From NCBI RefSeq assembly GCF_904848585.1, contig NZ_CAJHCR010000009.1, forward strand, positions 1 through 64,000: 64,000 bases of DNA. Reading direction: 5' to 3'. The DNA comes from Paraburkholderia kirstenboschensis (GTDB lineage Bacteria > Pseudomonadota > Gammaproteobacteria > Burkholderiales > Burkholderiaceae). The notes below the pieces were generated by a model. It was given only the letters and a program-made list of their open reading frames with translations, was not told where the DNA came from and made no database searches. Positions 18,643 through 26,892 of this stretch are shown here, one piece after another. A program made the position numbers and the translations under genes. Position 1 is the stretch's first letter. Each line of letters starts with the position of its first letter.

Positions 18643-19322
18643 CGTGTTTCCTGAGTTCGATGGTTGGGAGTGGCGAGCCGGCTGATTTCGAGCGTGAAGA
18701 CGCCCGCGCCCGCCGCCGCTGCGTCACGCTGTGCGGCATCGATGCCAGCAAGAAAACGCATCAACTGCTTTCGCGCCGCATCGAGCGTTGATGTTTCGAC
18801 GAACAGCACGCGCGCCGGCACGACGTAAGCGCGCTCGCGTGCCTCGCGTGTGTCGAGATGGCTCGCCGCGTCGTCCGCGACGAACAGATGCGCTGCTAGC
18901 ACGCTCGCATCCGCTGTAATCGCGGGCATGTCGCCTTCGAAGAGATGCTTGGCGTCGAATCCCGCAGGCAGCGGCAAGGTCAGCACGTGGCCGCCCGTGC
19001 TCGCGCCCACCGTCTTCTCGACGGTGCAAATTGAGCGCGCCGTATTGCGAAACGCGCGTACGGTGCTTTGGGTGAGCGGAGTCGGATCGTTCAGGCGCTC
19101 GAGGTACGCGGGACTCGTCAGAACCGCGACGTCCTCGGCTTCGTATAGCGTCAGCCACTCCGCGACGCCACTGCCGCGATAGCGGCGGCCGCGCAGAAAC
19201 CCGGGCAGCGCGAGACGCTCGGGTATGTGCTCCTGATCGTGCCAGCGATAGAACACGTCTCGCTCTGTGTCGAGTACGTCGTTCCAGATCAGCACGGCAG
19301 CCTTGCCAAGCAGGGACATCAT
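18639..19322 (-). CDS. DUF4286/EthD-like dimeric alpha-beta barrel protein
   Basis: A 227-residue protein beginning GKAAVLIWNDVLDTERDVFYRWHDQEHIPERL, a pattern of EthD/DUF4286-type ferredoxin-fold proteins with a W-H-D-x-E-H-I-P segment, and an apparent second half of the same fold. No cofactor motif is visible. It overlaps both neighbours by 4 bp (shikimate-dehydrogenase-like upstream, FAH downstream), so it is made in fixed ratio with pathway enzymes. It may be a small isomerase or monooxygenase-like enzyme of the same route; the function is not established. Confidence 0.75.
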   Translation of the reverse strand: MMSLLGKAAVLIWNDVLDTERDVFYRWHDQEHIPERLALPGFLRGRRYRGSGVAEWLTLYEAEDVAVLTSPAYLERLNDPTPLTQSTVRAFRNTARSICTVEKTVGASTGGHVLTLPLPAGFDAKHLFEGDMPAITADASVLAAHLFVADDAASHLDTREARERAYVVPARVLFVETSTLDAARKQLMRFLAGIDAAQRDAAAAGAGVFTLEISRLATPNHRTQETR

Positions 19323-20113
19323 CGGACTCCTTTGAAGAAGGCTGAGATGGCGTCGAGTTGCCCGGCATGCATGTCCTGGCCGGTGACGACATGTGCGCCG
19401 GCTTCCTGCGCCAACCTCACGAGTACAGTCGGCGTTGCGGGCGGTCTCAGCACCACGTCGCCCACTAGCGTCCCGGCGCCGATCACGCCAGGATCTCCCG
19501 GCAGGCCGTCACCCTCTTTCATGCCGATAGTCGACGCGTTGATCACGATCTCATGCGTCGCGCCGTCGTTGCCGACCGTCACACTGCAACCGTCGAAATA
19601 CGTGGCTAATGCGTCGCGCAGCGCCAGCGCACGGTGTTCGCTGGGATCCACGAGCGCGATCGAACGCGCGCCGTGGGCCGCGAGTTCCGCGGCGATCGCC
19701 GCGCCCGCGCCGCCGCAGCCGAAGAGCAGCGCCCGCTTCCCGCTGATGGCCACGATTTTCTGTGCGGCCCCGACGAAGCCGACGCCGTCGAACATGTCGC
19801 CCGTCCAGCTGCCGTCCGGTTCGCGACGCAATGCATTGATTGCGCCGACGATCTTCGCGCGCGTCGACAATTCGTCGGCGAATGCCATTGCCGAAGTCTT
19901 GTGCGGCGAAGTGATCAGCAGGCCGTCGAGATTACCGAGGGCCATCAGGCCGCGTATTGCCGCATCGAACGATTCGCGGCTGGCTTGTGCCGCGAACATG
20001 ACCGCATTGATGCCGCGCTCTGCAAAATGCGCGGTGTACACGGCGGGAGACCGCACCTGTACGACTGGGTCGCCAATGATCGCGTATAGCCGCGTTGCGC
20101 CGTCGATGTTCAT
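19319..20113 (-). CDS. Shikimate dehydrogenase-like oxidoreductase
   Basis: A 264-residue AroE-family enzyme. The substrate Lys is K72 in TSPHKTSA, the catalytic Asp is D109 in FDGVGF, the nucleotide loop is FGCGGAGAA, and NASTIGMKEGD follows. The substrate serine motif near the N-terminus is altered (GDPVVQVRSP instead of G-N-P-x-x-H-S-x-S-P), which suggests a catabolic paralogue acting on a different hydroxy acid. ATG 20113 overlaps the CoA-transferase stop by 4 bp. Biosynthetic AroE normally stands apart from such an operon. Confidence 0.85.
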   Translation of the reverse strand: MNIDGATRLYAIIGDPVVQVRSPAVYTAHFAERGINAVMFAAQASRESFDAAIRGLMALGNLDGLLITSPHKTSAMAFADELSTRAKIVGAINALRREPDGSWTGDMFDGVGFVGAAQKIVAISGKRALLFGCGGAGAAIAAELAAHGARSIALVDPSEHRALALRDALATYFDGCSVTVGNDGATHEIVINASTIGMKEGDGLPGDPGVIGAGTLVGDVVLRPPATPTVLVRLAQEAGAHVVTGQDMHAGQLDAISAFFKGVR

Positions 20114-21726
20114 CGCTGCGCCTGCGTCTGCGCATGCCATTGCGCGATGCGCGCGCAACGGAAGCGACGTTCGCGCGCGACCACTTCGTCGTGAATGCCG
20201 AGCCGCGCCGGATCGAAGAGACGCGCGTCCATCGTCCTGAGATCCGGCGACACGTGCGGGCGAAATTCCATCTGTGCAAACACGTCGCGTTCGAGATCGA
20301 TGCCGGGCGCGACCTCGATCAGTTCGAGCCCTTGCGCGCCGATCCTGAACACGACGCGCTCGGTGACATACAGCGCTGTCTGCCCACGCTCGCTTGCGAA
20401 CGTGGCGTTGTAGCAGACCTGTTCCAGCTTGTGCACGAACTTCTTGTGCCGGCCCTCCTGGCGAATAATCGTCTTGCCACGTTCCCAGCCGATGTCCAGA
20501 CCGCCCGCCGTCAATGTGCCGCTGAAGATCACGCACTTCGCATTCTGGCTGATGTTGATGAAGCCGCCGACGCCGATGATCTTGTCGCCGAAACGGCTGA
20601 TGTTCACGTTGCCTTGAGCGTCGACTTCGGCGAACGACAGGAACGCGAGATCGAGTCCGCCGCCGTCATAGAAGTCGAATTGCGACGGCTGTTCGATCAT
20701 GGCGGCGAAGTTCTGCGCGCCGCCCGAGTCGCGGCCCGTGATCGGCGCACCGCCAATCAGTCCTTGCTCGTTGGTCAGCACGACTTTCTCGAGCAGACCC
20801 TCTTCGGCCGCTACCGTAGACAGTCCTGTCGAAACGCCTGCACCGAGATTGCAGACGGCGCCCGGATACAGTTCCAGCGCCGCACGCCGCACGATCACCT
20901 TGCGCGGCCCGAACGGCAGCGGCTTGATTTCCGACAGCGGCACGCGCAATTCGCCGGCGTAGCTCGGGTCGTAGTCCGTCGCATAGGTCTGCCGCTGATC
21001 GGGCACGACGACGACGAAGTCTACGAGAATGCCGGGAATCTTGACCTGTTTGGGCGGCAAGGTATTGCGCGTCGCCATGCGCTTCACCTGCACGACGACG
21101 ACGCCGCCCGCGCGGCGCGTCGCCTGCGCCATCGCGAGCATCTCGCCGAGCACGGCCTCCTGCTCCATCGTGATGTTGCCGTCTTCGTCGGCCGTGGTGC
21201 CGCGCAGGAACGCGACATCGATTGGGACGGGCTTGAAGCGCAGCCACTCTTCGCCGTCGAGTTCGATCAGTTCGACGAAGTCGGCAGGCGTTCGCGGGCT
21301 TTGACGCGCACCCTGCTGACGCGGATCGACGAACGTATGCAGGCCCGTCTTCGTAATCAGTCCTGGACGGCCGCCCGCCATGTCTCGCATCAGTTGCGAC
21401 AGTACCCCTTGCGGAAACGTGTAGGCCTCGATCTTGTCCGCGGCGGCAAGCGTCACGAGCCCTGGCGAATCGACGAGCGCGCTCGTGATCGCGCGACGCA
21501 GCAGCCCTTCGTGCGCGAGGTGGCTCGCGCCGAGCGTCGCGCGGTCGCCCACGCCTACCACGCTGATCGACGTGAGGTTACGCGGCTCGCCCGCGCTCAG
21601 GAAGCGCTCTTCGAGCGCGGCGAGCAGAGCCTCGGGTACCGAATGCCCGCCTCCGGAGCCGCTGATCAGGACGGCATCTTCGTCGCGTACCAGAGAAGCC
21701 GCTTGCGTCGTTGAAATGATGTGCAT
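20110..21726 (-). CDS. Acyl-CoA:acetate/3-ketoacid CoA-transferase (YdiF/Pct type)
   Basis: A 538-residue fused family I CoA-transferase, with both alpha and beta halves in one chain. The beta half contains the catalytic glutamate context TNEQGLIGGAP, and the alpha half has SGSGGGHSVPEALL and ITKTGLHTFVDPRQQGAR. It activates a carboxylic acid by moving CoA from acetyl- or another acyl-CoA. It is the first gene of the minus-strand module, with AGGTGA upstream, and the next three genes each overlap by 4 bp. A LacI-type operator lies 72 bp upstream of its start. Confidence 0.92.
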   Translation of the reverse strand: MHIISTTQAASLVRDEDAVLISGSGGGHSVPEALLAALEERFLSAGEPRNLTSISVVGVGDRATLGASHLAHEGLLRRAITSALVDSPGLVTLAAADKIEAYTFPQGVLSQLMRDMAGGRPGLITKTGLHTFVDPRQQGARQSPRTPADFVELIELDGEEWLRFKPVPIDVAFLRGTTADEDGNITMEQEAVLGEMLAMAQATRRAGGVVVVQVKRMATRNTLPPKQVKIPGILVDFVVVVPDQRQTYATDYDPSYAGELRVPLSEIKPLPFGPRKVIVRRAALELYPGAVCNLGAGVSTGLSTVAAEEGLLEKVVLTNEQGLIGGAPITGRDSGGAQNFAAMIEQPSQFDFYDGGGLDLAFLSFAEVDAQGNVNISRFGDKIIGVGGFINISQNAKCVIFSGTLTAGGLDIGWERGKTIIRQEGRHKKFVHKLEQVCYNATFASERGQTALYVTERVVFRIGAQGLELIEVAPGIDLERDVFAQMEFRPHVSPDLRTMDARLFDPARLGIHDEVVARERRFRCARIAQWHAQTQAQR

Positions 21727-21797
21727 GTCACCTGTTCCACTGCATTGGATTGATTACGCCGACGAAATGCCGTCCCTTTTGCGCCGGGTCGAGTGCA

Positions 21798-21813
21798 ATG
21801 TAACCGGTTTCAC
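21798..21813. promoter_or_regulatory. LacI-type operator 1
   Basis: ATGTAACCGGTTTCAC contains TGTAACCGGTTTCA, a near-palindrome centred on CG as in LacI/GalR operators. It lies 72 bp upstream of the CoA-transferase start. The identical 16 bases recur exactly 110 bp to the right. Confidence 0.8.
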
Positions 21814-21907
21814 GAATCTCACAAAGTATTTTTTAGCTGTCCAGGGAAAACCACGATGCCTGCATTTTATGCGCGGTTTTGTTGTACATTGGCCGCACCG
21901 GCTCGTT

Positions 21908-21923
21908 ATGTAACCGGTTTCAC
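21908..21923. promoter_or_regulatory. LacI-type operator 2
   Basis: An identical 16-base copy of operator 1, 88 bp upstream of the MaoC-like start. The 110-bp spacing is close to a whole number of helical turns, which suits looping by a tetrameric or paired LacI-type regulator, probably the product of the gene at 22549-23628. Confidence 0.8.
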
Positions 21924-22010
21924 CTACGCAGCAATATCGGGCGGATTGCCGCCTCGGATTCAATGGATATCCGTCGGCACACAGACGCCGCTTTTTGAGG
22001 AGCTTTGAAC

Positions 22011-22463
22011 ATGGCCATTAAAGGCGTGGAGATTGGACAGGAATTCAGATTCGCCAAGACGGTTGGCGAAGCCGACGTGACGCTGTTCGCCGGACTGACG
22101 GGCGACTTCAGCGATACGCACATCAACGAGCAGTACATGCAGGAGAAGTCGTCGATCGGCAGACGCATCGCGCATGGCGCGCTACTGGTCGGTTATATGT
22201 CGACGGCCTCCACAATCAGCATCGCGCACGTGATCCATCGCACCGATATCGATGAGTTCCCGGTGTCCGCCGGCTACGATCGGATCCGCTTCATTCGTCC
22301 CGTCCTGCTTGGCGATACCGTCACAGTGATCTACAGGGTGGCAGAAATCGACGACGAAAAGCGTCGCAGCACCGCGGACATGGAAGTCGTGAACCAGCGG
22401 GGCGAAGTCGTGGCGGCGGGCCGTCACATCATGAAGTGGGCAACGAAGCTCTCATCGAAGTAA
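22011..22463 (+). CDS. MaoC-like dehydratase domain protein
   Basis: A 150-residue single hot-dog-fold protein of the MaoC/(R)-specific enoyl-CoA hydratase type. The hydratase motif is recognisable as FAGLTGDFSDTHINEQYM (catalytic D and H) followed by IAHGALLVGYMS. ATG 22011 with GAGGAG eight bases upstream was chosen; a TTG two codons earlier is in frame. It is divergent from the CoA-transferase module and precedes lacI. It probably hydrates an enoyl-CoA made after CoA transfer. Confidence 0.88.
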   Translation: MAIKGVEIGQEFRFAKTVGEADVTLFAGLTGDFSDTHINEQYMQEKSSIGRRIAHGALLVGYMSTASTISIAHVIHRTDIDEFPVSAGYDRIRFIRPVLLGDTVTVIYRVAEIDDEKRRSTADMEVVNQRGEVVAAGRHIMKWATKLSSK

Positions 22464-22514
22464 GCAGGCGTCGCGCACGGTCTCGCTCATGTGCTTGCCC
22501 AATGAACCGGCCGG

Positions 22515-22520
22515 TATAAT
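22515..22520 (+). promoter_or_regulatory. Candidate -10 element for lacI
   Basis: TATAAT lies 29 bp before the preferred lacI ATG. No well-spaced -35 is evident (a TTGCCC stands only 14 bp upstream), so this is a weak call. Confidence 0.3.
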
Positions 22521-22548
22521 CGGAACGGAAAACAATTCGGCAATCGAT

Positions 22549-23628
22549 ATGGCAAAGGCCGCGCGCCCTACCCGAAATGAACAGCTAGCCGCGCCATCCG
22601 TTGCGGACCGGCCCGCAACAGCAACGCTTCGCGAAGTGGCGCAGCTTGCGTGCGTGTCAAAGGCAACCGTCTCGCGTTTCATCAACTCTCCGGAGATTGT
22701 GTCGCCAAGCGTGCGCGAGCGGATACAGCTCGCCATCGACCATCTCGGCTGGGTTCCGCATGCCGCTGCGCGCGCGCTTGCGACACAACGAACGGGCACT
22801 GTGGGCGCTGTCGTTCCGACGCTTGCGAATGAACACTTTGCTACGGCCATTCAGGTCTTGCAGGACGAACTGGAAGAAAAAGGCTATACGCTTCTGCTAG
22901 CTTGCTCCGAATACGATCTTCAGCGCGAATACCGGCAGGTTCGCAAGATGCTCGAGCGTGGTGTCGACGCCATTGCCGTGGTGGGCGAAGGGCATCATCC
23001 CGACCTCTATCCACTGCTAAAGCAACGGGATGTGCCTTGCGTGAGCACCTTCACGTTCGGGCCGAAGCAGCGCTCAATCTCCGTGGGGGTCGACAACTAT
23101 CGCGCGTTTTACGACGCGACGAACTATTTGCTCGACCTCGGACATCGGCGCATCGCAATGATCGCGCAGAACGCCGATACTAACGACCGTGCCGCCGCGC
23201 GTCGCGAAGGCGTACGCGTCGCGCTAGCCGAGCGCGGCATCGCGATTCATCCGGCGCATATGGCGGAGGGCTACTGGGGCGTGCAGGAAGGCCGCAAGCT
23301 CTTCAGTCAGATCATGGCGGCGCCGATCGAGCCGCCGACGGCCCTCGTATGTGGCAACGGATCGTTCGCGACTGGCGCCATGCTGGAGGCGATGGCGGCC
23401 GGTTACGATGTGCCAGGCCATCTTAGCCTGATTGGTTTCGACGATTTCGAAGTGATGGCCGAACTGCCCATCCCCATAACAACAGTGCGGGTTCCAAGCG
23501 CGGAGATCGGCCGGCGCACGGCGGAACTGCTGATCGCGCAGCTCAACGGCGAAACTGACGTCAGAAGCGTCGAATGCAAATCCACCTTGATTTTGCGCGA
23601 GTCGTGCGCGCCGCCGTTCTCCGACTGA
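22549..23628 (+). CDS. LacI-family transcriptional regulator
   Basis: A 359-residue LacI/GalR regulator. The helix-turn-helix is at about 22-45 (LREVAQLACVSKATVSRFIN), the hinge helix AAARALATQRTG follows, then a periplasmic-binding-like effector domain (VGAVVPTLANEHFATAI, TALVCGNGSFATGAM). ATG 22549 is preferred because a TATAAT lies at 22515-22520; an ATG at 22489 would place that element inside the gene. It lies directly after the MaoC-like gene, and two operators of LacI type sit upstream of both divergent transcripts. Confidence 0.9.
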   Translation: MAKAARPTRNEQLAAPSVADRPATATLREVAQLACVSKATVSRFINSPEIVSPSVRERIQLAIDHLGWVPHAAARALATQRTGTVGAVVPTLANEHFATAIQVLQDELEEKGYTLLLACSEYDLQREYRQVRKMLERGVDAIAVVGEGHHPDLYPLLKQRDVPCVSTFTFGPKQRSISVGVDNYRAFYDATNYLLDLGHRRIAMIAQNADTNDRAAARREGVRVALAERGIAIHPAHMAEGYWGVQEGRKLFSQIMAAPIEPPTALVCGNGSFATGAMLEAMAAGYDVPGHLSLIGFDDFEVMAELPIPITTVRVPSAEIGRRTAELLIAQLNGETDVRSVECKSTLILRESCAPPFSD

Positions 23629-23655
23629 TCCGACGCTGTCGGGTTTAGATCATGG

Positions 23656-23690
23656 CCCGCCTGAAAATGGCTCGTACTGAGGCGGGTCTT
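23656..23690 (+). terminator. Possible terminator after lacI
   Basis: CCCGCCT (23656-23662) pairs with AGGCGGG (23680-23686) across a 17-nt loop, followed by TCTT. It lies 28 bp after the lacI stop. The loop is long and the T-run short. Confidence 0.4.
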
Positions 23691-24066
23691 CGGCCGTGAC
23701 TGCCCTCAACTGAGTACGCTTCTCCGCCGCCGTTTGCGCGTTCCACCGCGCAAGACTATCGATTCCCGCGGTCATAGTTCATTCGCATCATCCTAAGACC
23801 GTTGGTTAGTTGGCTCATCTGGCAATACGACCGGCTGGCCAAGATCGATCAGGGCTCGGTCTACGCCGCTCCTATTCAGCGGCGGCATAAAACCAACGAT
23901 GGTCGCGCACGGCAAATCAACGAAATGAGGCTAGAACAAAGGCCTATTCGCGATTCGAACCCGCGCACATGCCCGATAGAATTTCGTCCATACCCGCTTT
24001 ACGCACCGTCACACATTCGTTACCTGTCGGATCGCTTTCCCACATCGGATTTCCGGTTAATTCAGC
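23691..24066. other. Intergenic region without a recognised gene
   Basis: About 375 bp between the lacI terminator and the RAYT-like gene. Its composition looks less coding-like than its neighbours. A T-arm-like string lies near 23950-23970 on the minus strand but does not belong to a foldable tRNA. I see no other feature. Confidence 0.5.
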
Positions 24067-24783
24067 ATGACACGGCTCGCACGGCACTACGTTCCAGAAC
24101 AACCTCAGCACGTTATTTTGCAGGGGCTCACGGGGCCCGCATTCCTGGACGAAGGAGACTACCTGTACTTCCTCGCCTGCCTGGCAGACGCAGCGCGCGT
24201 TGCCGATCTGGCAGTCCACGCCTGGGTACTCATGCCCGACGCGGTGCAGCTTCTCGTCACTCCTTCATATGAGTCGAGCGTGGCCATGGCGATGCAGGCG
24301 ATCGGCCGTCGCTATGTCGAGACCTTCAACCGCCGCCATGGACGCCGCGGTACGGTGTGGCGTGGCGCATACCGGGCGACAGTGATCGAGCCGGACCGAT
24401 ATTTCCTGCTCGCGAGCCAGATCATCGATCATGCGCCGGTGCGCAATAACCTTGTAGCCGAGCCGGGAAAGTATCAGTGGTCGAGCTACTCGCACCACAT
24501 CGGGCTGCGTGTCGACAGGTTCATCAAGGACCATCCGCTTTATCGCGCGCTCGGCAATACGCCGTTCGAGCGTCACGAGGCTTATCGGGATCTCGGCGCA
24601 CAGCCTCCCGAGCAACGCGAGGTCGATAACCTGATGCAGTCCACGCTCAACGGCTGGGTACTCGGCAGCGCCGAGTACTGCGAGTGGGCGGCGCGGACAG
24701 CCAACCGGCGTTTGATGCCACTGCTGCTGCGCGACCGGCCGCCAAAGGTTCACACGACACGCGCTTTCGCGCACGGCGGCTAA
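24067..24783 (+). CDS. REP-associated tyrosine transposase-like protein (RAYT), HUH lost
   Basis: A 238-residue Y1/RAYT (IS200-like, TnpA_REP) protein. The fold is clear: HVILQGL near residue 15, HAWVLMPDAVQLLVTP at 51-66, GRRYVETFNRRHGRRGTVWRGAYRA at 80-104 and NNLVAEPGKYQWSSY. The metal-binding pair, normally P-N-H-V-H-L-L, reads P-D-A-V-Q-L-L (A59, Q61), so both histidines are gone. The candidate tyrosine (Y83) remains. No IS ends flank the gene. This looks like a retained, domesticated relative with a DNA-binding or structural role, not an active transposase. I recall similar genes in other Burkholderiaceae. Confidence 0.82.
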   Translation: MTRLARHYVPEQPQHVILQGLTGPAFLDEGDYLYFLACLADAARVADLAVHAWVLMPDAVQLLVTPSYESSVAMAMQAIGRRYVETFNRRHGRRGTVWRGAYRATVIEPDRYFLLASQIIDHAPVRNNLVAEPGKYQWSSYSHHIGLRVDRFIKDHPLYRALGNTPFERHEAYRDLGAQPPEQREVDNLMQSTLNGWVLGSAEYCEWAARTANRRLMPLLLRDRPPKVHTTRAFAHGG

Positions 24784-24820
24784 ACAAAAAAACGGGCAGG
24801 AAAACCCGGCTGGTTTGTTT
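24782..24820. terminator. Possible bidirectional terminator after the RAYT-like gene
   Basis: AAACAAA (24782-24788) and TTTGTTT (24814-24820) flank an inner CGGG...CCCG pairing, giving an A-rich/T-rich flanked hairpin between convergent genes. Confidence 0.4.
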
Positions 24821-24934
24821 GAGCGAGCTACGTCACGTGGGAGGGTTTCAATCCTCCCGGCCGCCGTCGCGCATTGCTGCGGTCAAGCCCGCGCTGTCGA
24901 TCGACTGTCCCCGACCGACTTAGCGCAAGCTCCA

Positions 24935-25588
24935 CTAAATGAACGTGAACAGTTGCTCGCGAGGCAAACGCGACTTCGGCAGCGCAGCGTTGAAATCCTG
25001 CTCGCTGCGGTAGCCCAAGGCCGCGAGCACCACGCTCGTCAATCCGCGTTGGCGCAGACCGAGTTCGAGGTCGAGTGCGCGCGCATCGAAGCCCTCCATC
25101 GGCGTAGCGTCTATACCGAGCAGCGCCGCTCCGAGCAGCAGCCCGCCCATGGCCAGGTAGACCTGCTTTTCCATCCACTGCGGCACATCGCGTAGCTCGT
25201 ACCGGTGCATATCGACGTATGAGCGTCGGCTCTTGTCCTGAGCCGCTTTCATCTCGGGCGTAGCAAACCGTCCGTCGCGCGCCTCCTGATCCAGAATCGC
25301 CCCGAGGTGCGCTTCGTCGAAATCCGAGTGCATGCACAGCGCAATCACGTGAGAGGAATTGAGCACTTTCGGCTCGTTATACGCGTAGGCTCCCGTTGTC
25401 GCCCTGGCAATACGGGCGCGTCCCTCCGGCGTCGACGCGACAACGAAGTGCCACGGCTGCGAGTTGACCGACGACGGACTTTGCTGAAGCAGCGTCAGCA
25501 ACGCGTCGATCTTTTCTTGCGGAAGTGAGCGGCCGCCCTCGAATGCCTTGACGGTGTGGCGGGCGTGAATGGCATCGATAAGATTCAT
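24935..25588 (-). CDS. NAD(P)H-dependent nitroreductase (NfsB-like)
   Basis: A 217-residue FMN-dependent nitroreductase-family enzyme. FMN-binding features are visible: IHARHTVKAF at the start (Arg of the R-R/H-S/T-V motif), QQSPSSVNSQPWHFVV at about 35-50, and PMEGFDARALDLELGL near the C-terminus. ATG 25588 has AAGGAACT upstream. It is the last gene of a LysR-linked operon with the MRJP-like protein and a quinone-reductase-like dehydrogenase. It probably reduces quinones or nitro compounds by two-electron transfer. Confidence 0.92.
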   Translation of the reverse strand: MNLIDAIHARHTVKAFEGGRSLPQEKIDALLTLLQQSPSSVNSQPWHFVVASTPEGRARIARATTGAYAYNEPKVLNSSHVIALCMHSDFDEAHLGAILDQEARDGRFATPEMKAAQDKSRRSYVDMHRYELRDVPQWMEKQVYLAMGGLLLGAALLGIDATPMEGFDARALDLELGLRQRGLTSVVLAALGYRSEQDFNAALPKSRLPREQLFTFI

Positions 25589-25622
25589 GGTGAGTTCCTT
25601 GCTGTCTTGTGCGGTCGGGGTA

Positions 25623-26843
25623 TCAACGAGTCGGTGCAGGCGCGGCATCGATACGCACGCGAAAGAGCGCGTACGGCTTTTCACGCAGGTCCTTGCCGCC
25701 GTTGAATACGGGCTGACGTGCCAACTGGTTGGCGGTGAAGTAGAGATAACCGTCGGGGCCGATCGACAGCGTGTCAGGCCACAGAACACGCGGGTCGTGG
25801 ACGATCGTTTGCCAGTCGCTCCCGGTCGTCGACTTGCGAATTGAGTCGTGCTCGTAGTCTCCGGCGTACATCGCTCCTGCGGCGTCGGCGGCGAGCCCGT
25901 CCGAAGCGCCTTTCTCGCCGAGGTCGCGCACGGCTTCCGACAGCCGCACGTCGCTCACAGACGGATCGCGCAGCATCGCCGTTGGAATGGCGTACAGATG
26001 CCGGCTGGCGAGGGGGCAGAAAAACAGCGTTTGGCCGTCCGCCGAAAGCGCAATGCCGTCCGAGGCGACACGGAACGGCTCGGCATGTCCTTGCCCGTCG
26101 CGCAGCATGAGTGTCTTACCGTCGAACACGGGCACGAACTGCGGATCCGCCGAAGTCGAACGGTCGCCGGTGAGCCGCCTTATGGCGTGGCCTGATTGGA
26201 GATCGATCACGATGATGCCACCCGTGCCCGACAACGACGAATCCGTTACATACGCGACGCCCGCCTTGCCAATGCGGAAGTCAAAGCGCACATCGTTGAC
26301 ATAGGTCTGCGGGCGCATCACGTCGGCGGGAAATACGATCGTCTTCACGATCTTGTTCGTCTTCAGGTCGATTGCGACGAGCTTCGCGCCGCCTGCTACC
26401 GGGCTCGCGAACTTTGGCGCCGCCGTGTCGAGGACCCATACGCGCCCCTGGCCATCGGCAACGACGCTCTGCACGCTCAGGAAGTGACTAGCCGGTCGCG
26501 TGTCGTCCTCGCGATTCACTTCGGCATCGGGGTAAGCAACCACGCGTCCGTCGCGCAGTTCGCCGACGGTAAAGGGAACTTCGTCGCCCCAACGCGGGAA
26601 ATTCACGAAGATGCGCCCGTTTTCGGCGACGGTGACGCCGGTAGGCATCGCGCCGTGAAACGTGGCAACCGTCTCCAGCGAACCATAGGTACTTTCTGCG
26701 GCAAGCCGGGCCGCAGCCGGATCGGGTTCCTGACTTCGGGCCGTCGACGTATAACCGGCGAGGCCGAACACAAAAGCCAGAGCGGTGGCGCGCGCAACAC
26801 GGGTCAGGCCGAGCGTGAGAGATTCCTCGTGGAAGCGGTACAT
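25623..26843 (-). CDS. Major royal jelly/Yellow-family secreted beta-propeller protein
   Basis: A 406-residue exported protein. An N-terminal hydrophobic segment (VARATALAFVFGLAGYTSTARSQ) looks like a signal peptide. The body shows repeated blade-like motifs (GRIFVNFPRWGDEVPFTVG, GRVWVLDTAAPKF, VNDVRFDFRIGKAGVAYVTDSS, ASDGLAADAAGAMYAGDYEHDSI) typical of the MRJP/SMP-30-like propeller. ATG 26843 with GGGAGA upstream was chosen over an earlier start that runs into the neighbouring gene. It lies 49 bp after the dehydrogenase gene and 34 bp before the nitroreductase gene. The substrate is unknown; a lactonase or dopachrome-like role is only a family possibility. Confidence 0.82.
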   Translation of the reverse strand: MYRFHEESLTLGLTRVARATALAFVFGLAGYTSTARSQEPDPAAARLAAESTYGSLETVATFHGAMPTGVTVAENGRIFVNFPRWGDEVPFTVGELRDGRVVAYPDAEVNREDDTRPASHFLSVQSVVADGQGRVWVLDTAAPKFASPVAGGAKLVAIDLKTNKIVKTIVFPADVMRPQTYVNDVRFDFRIGKAGVAYVTDSSLSGTGGIIVIDLQSGHAIRRLTGDRSTSADPQFVPVFDGKTLMLRDGQGHAEPFRVASDGIALSADGQTLFFCPLASRHLYAIPTAMLRDPSVSDVRLSEAVRDLGEKGASDGLAADAAGAMYAGDYEHDSIRKSTTGSDWQTIVHDPRVLWPDTLSIGPDGYLYFTANQLARQPVFNGGKDLREKPYALFRVRIDAAPAPTR

Positions 26844-26892
26844 ATCAATGTTCTCCCTTTTTATCCGTGGCATGGATGGCGTCGTTGCAGGG

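Noticed and set aside
20095-21714. Long open frame (539 codons) on the plus strand
   Set aside because: Antisense to the CoA-transferase gene, which has clear catalytic motifs; no motif in the frame.
23949-23970. tRNA-like T-arm (minus strand, GTTCGAATC core)
   Set aside because: Two of five T-stem pairs fail, and no acceptor, anticodon or D-arm can be placed around it. Taken as chance or an old fragment.
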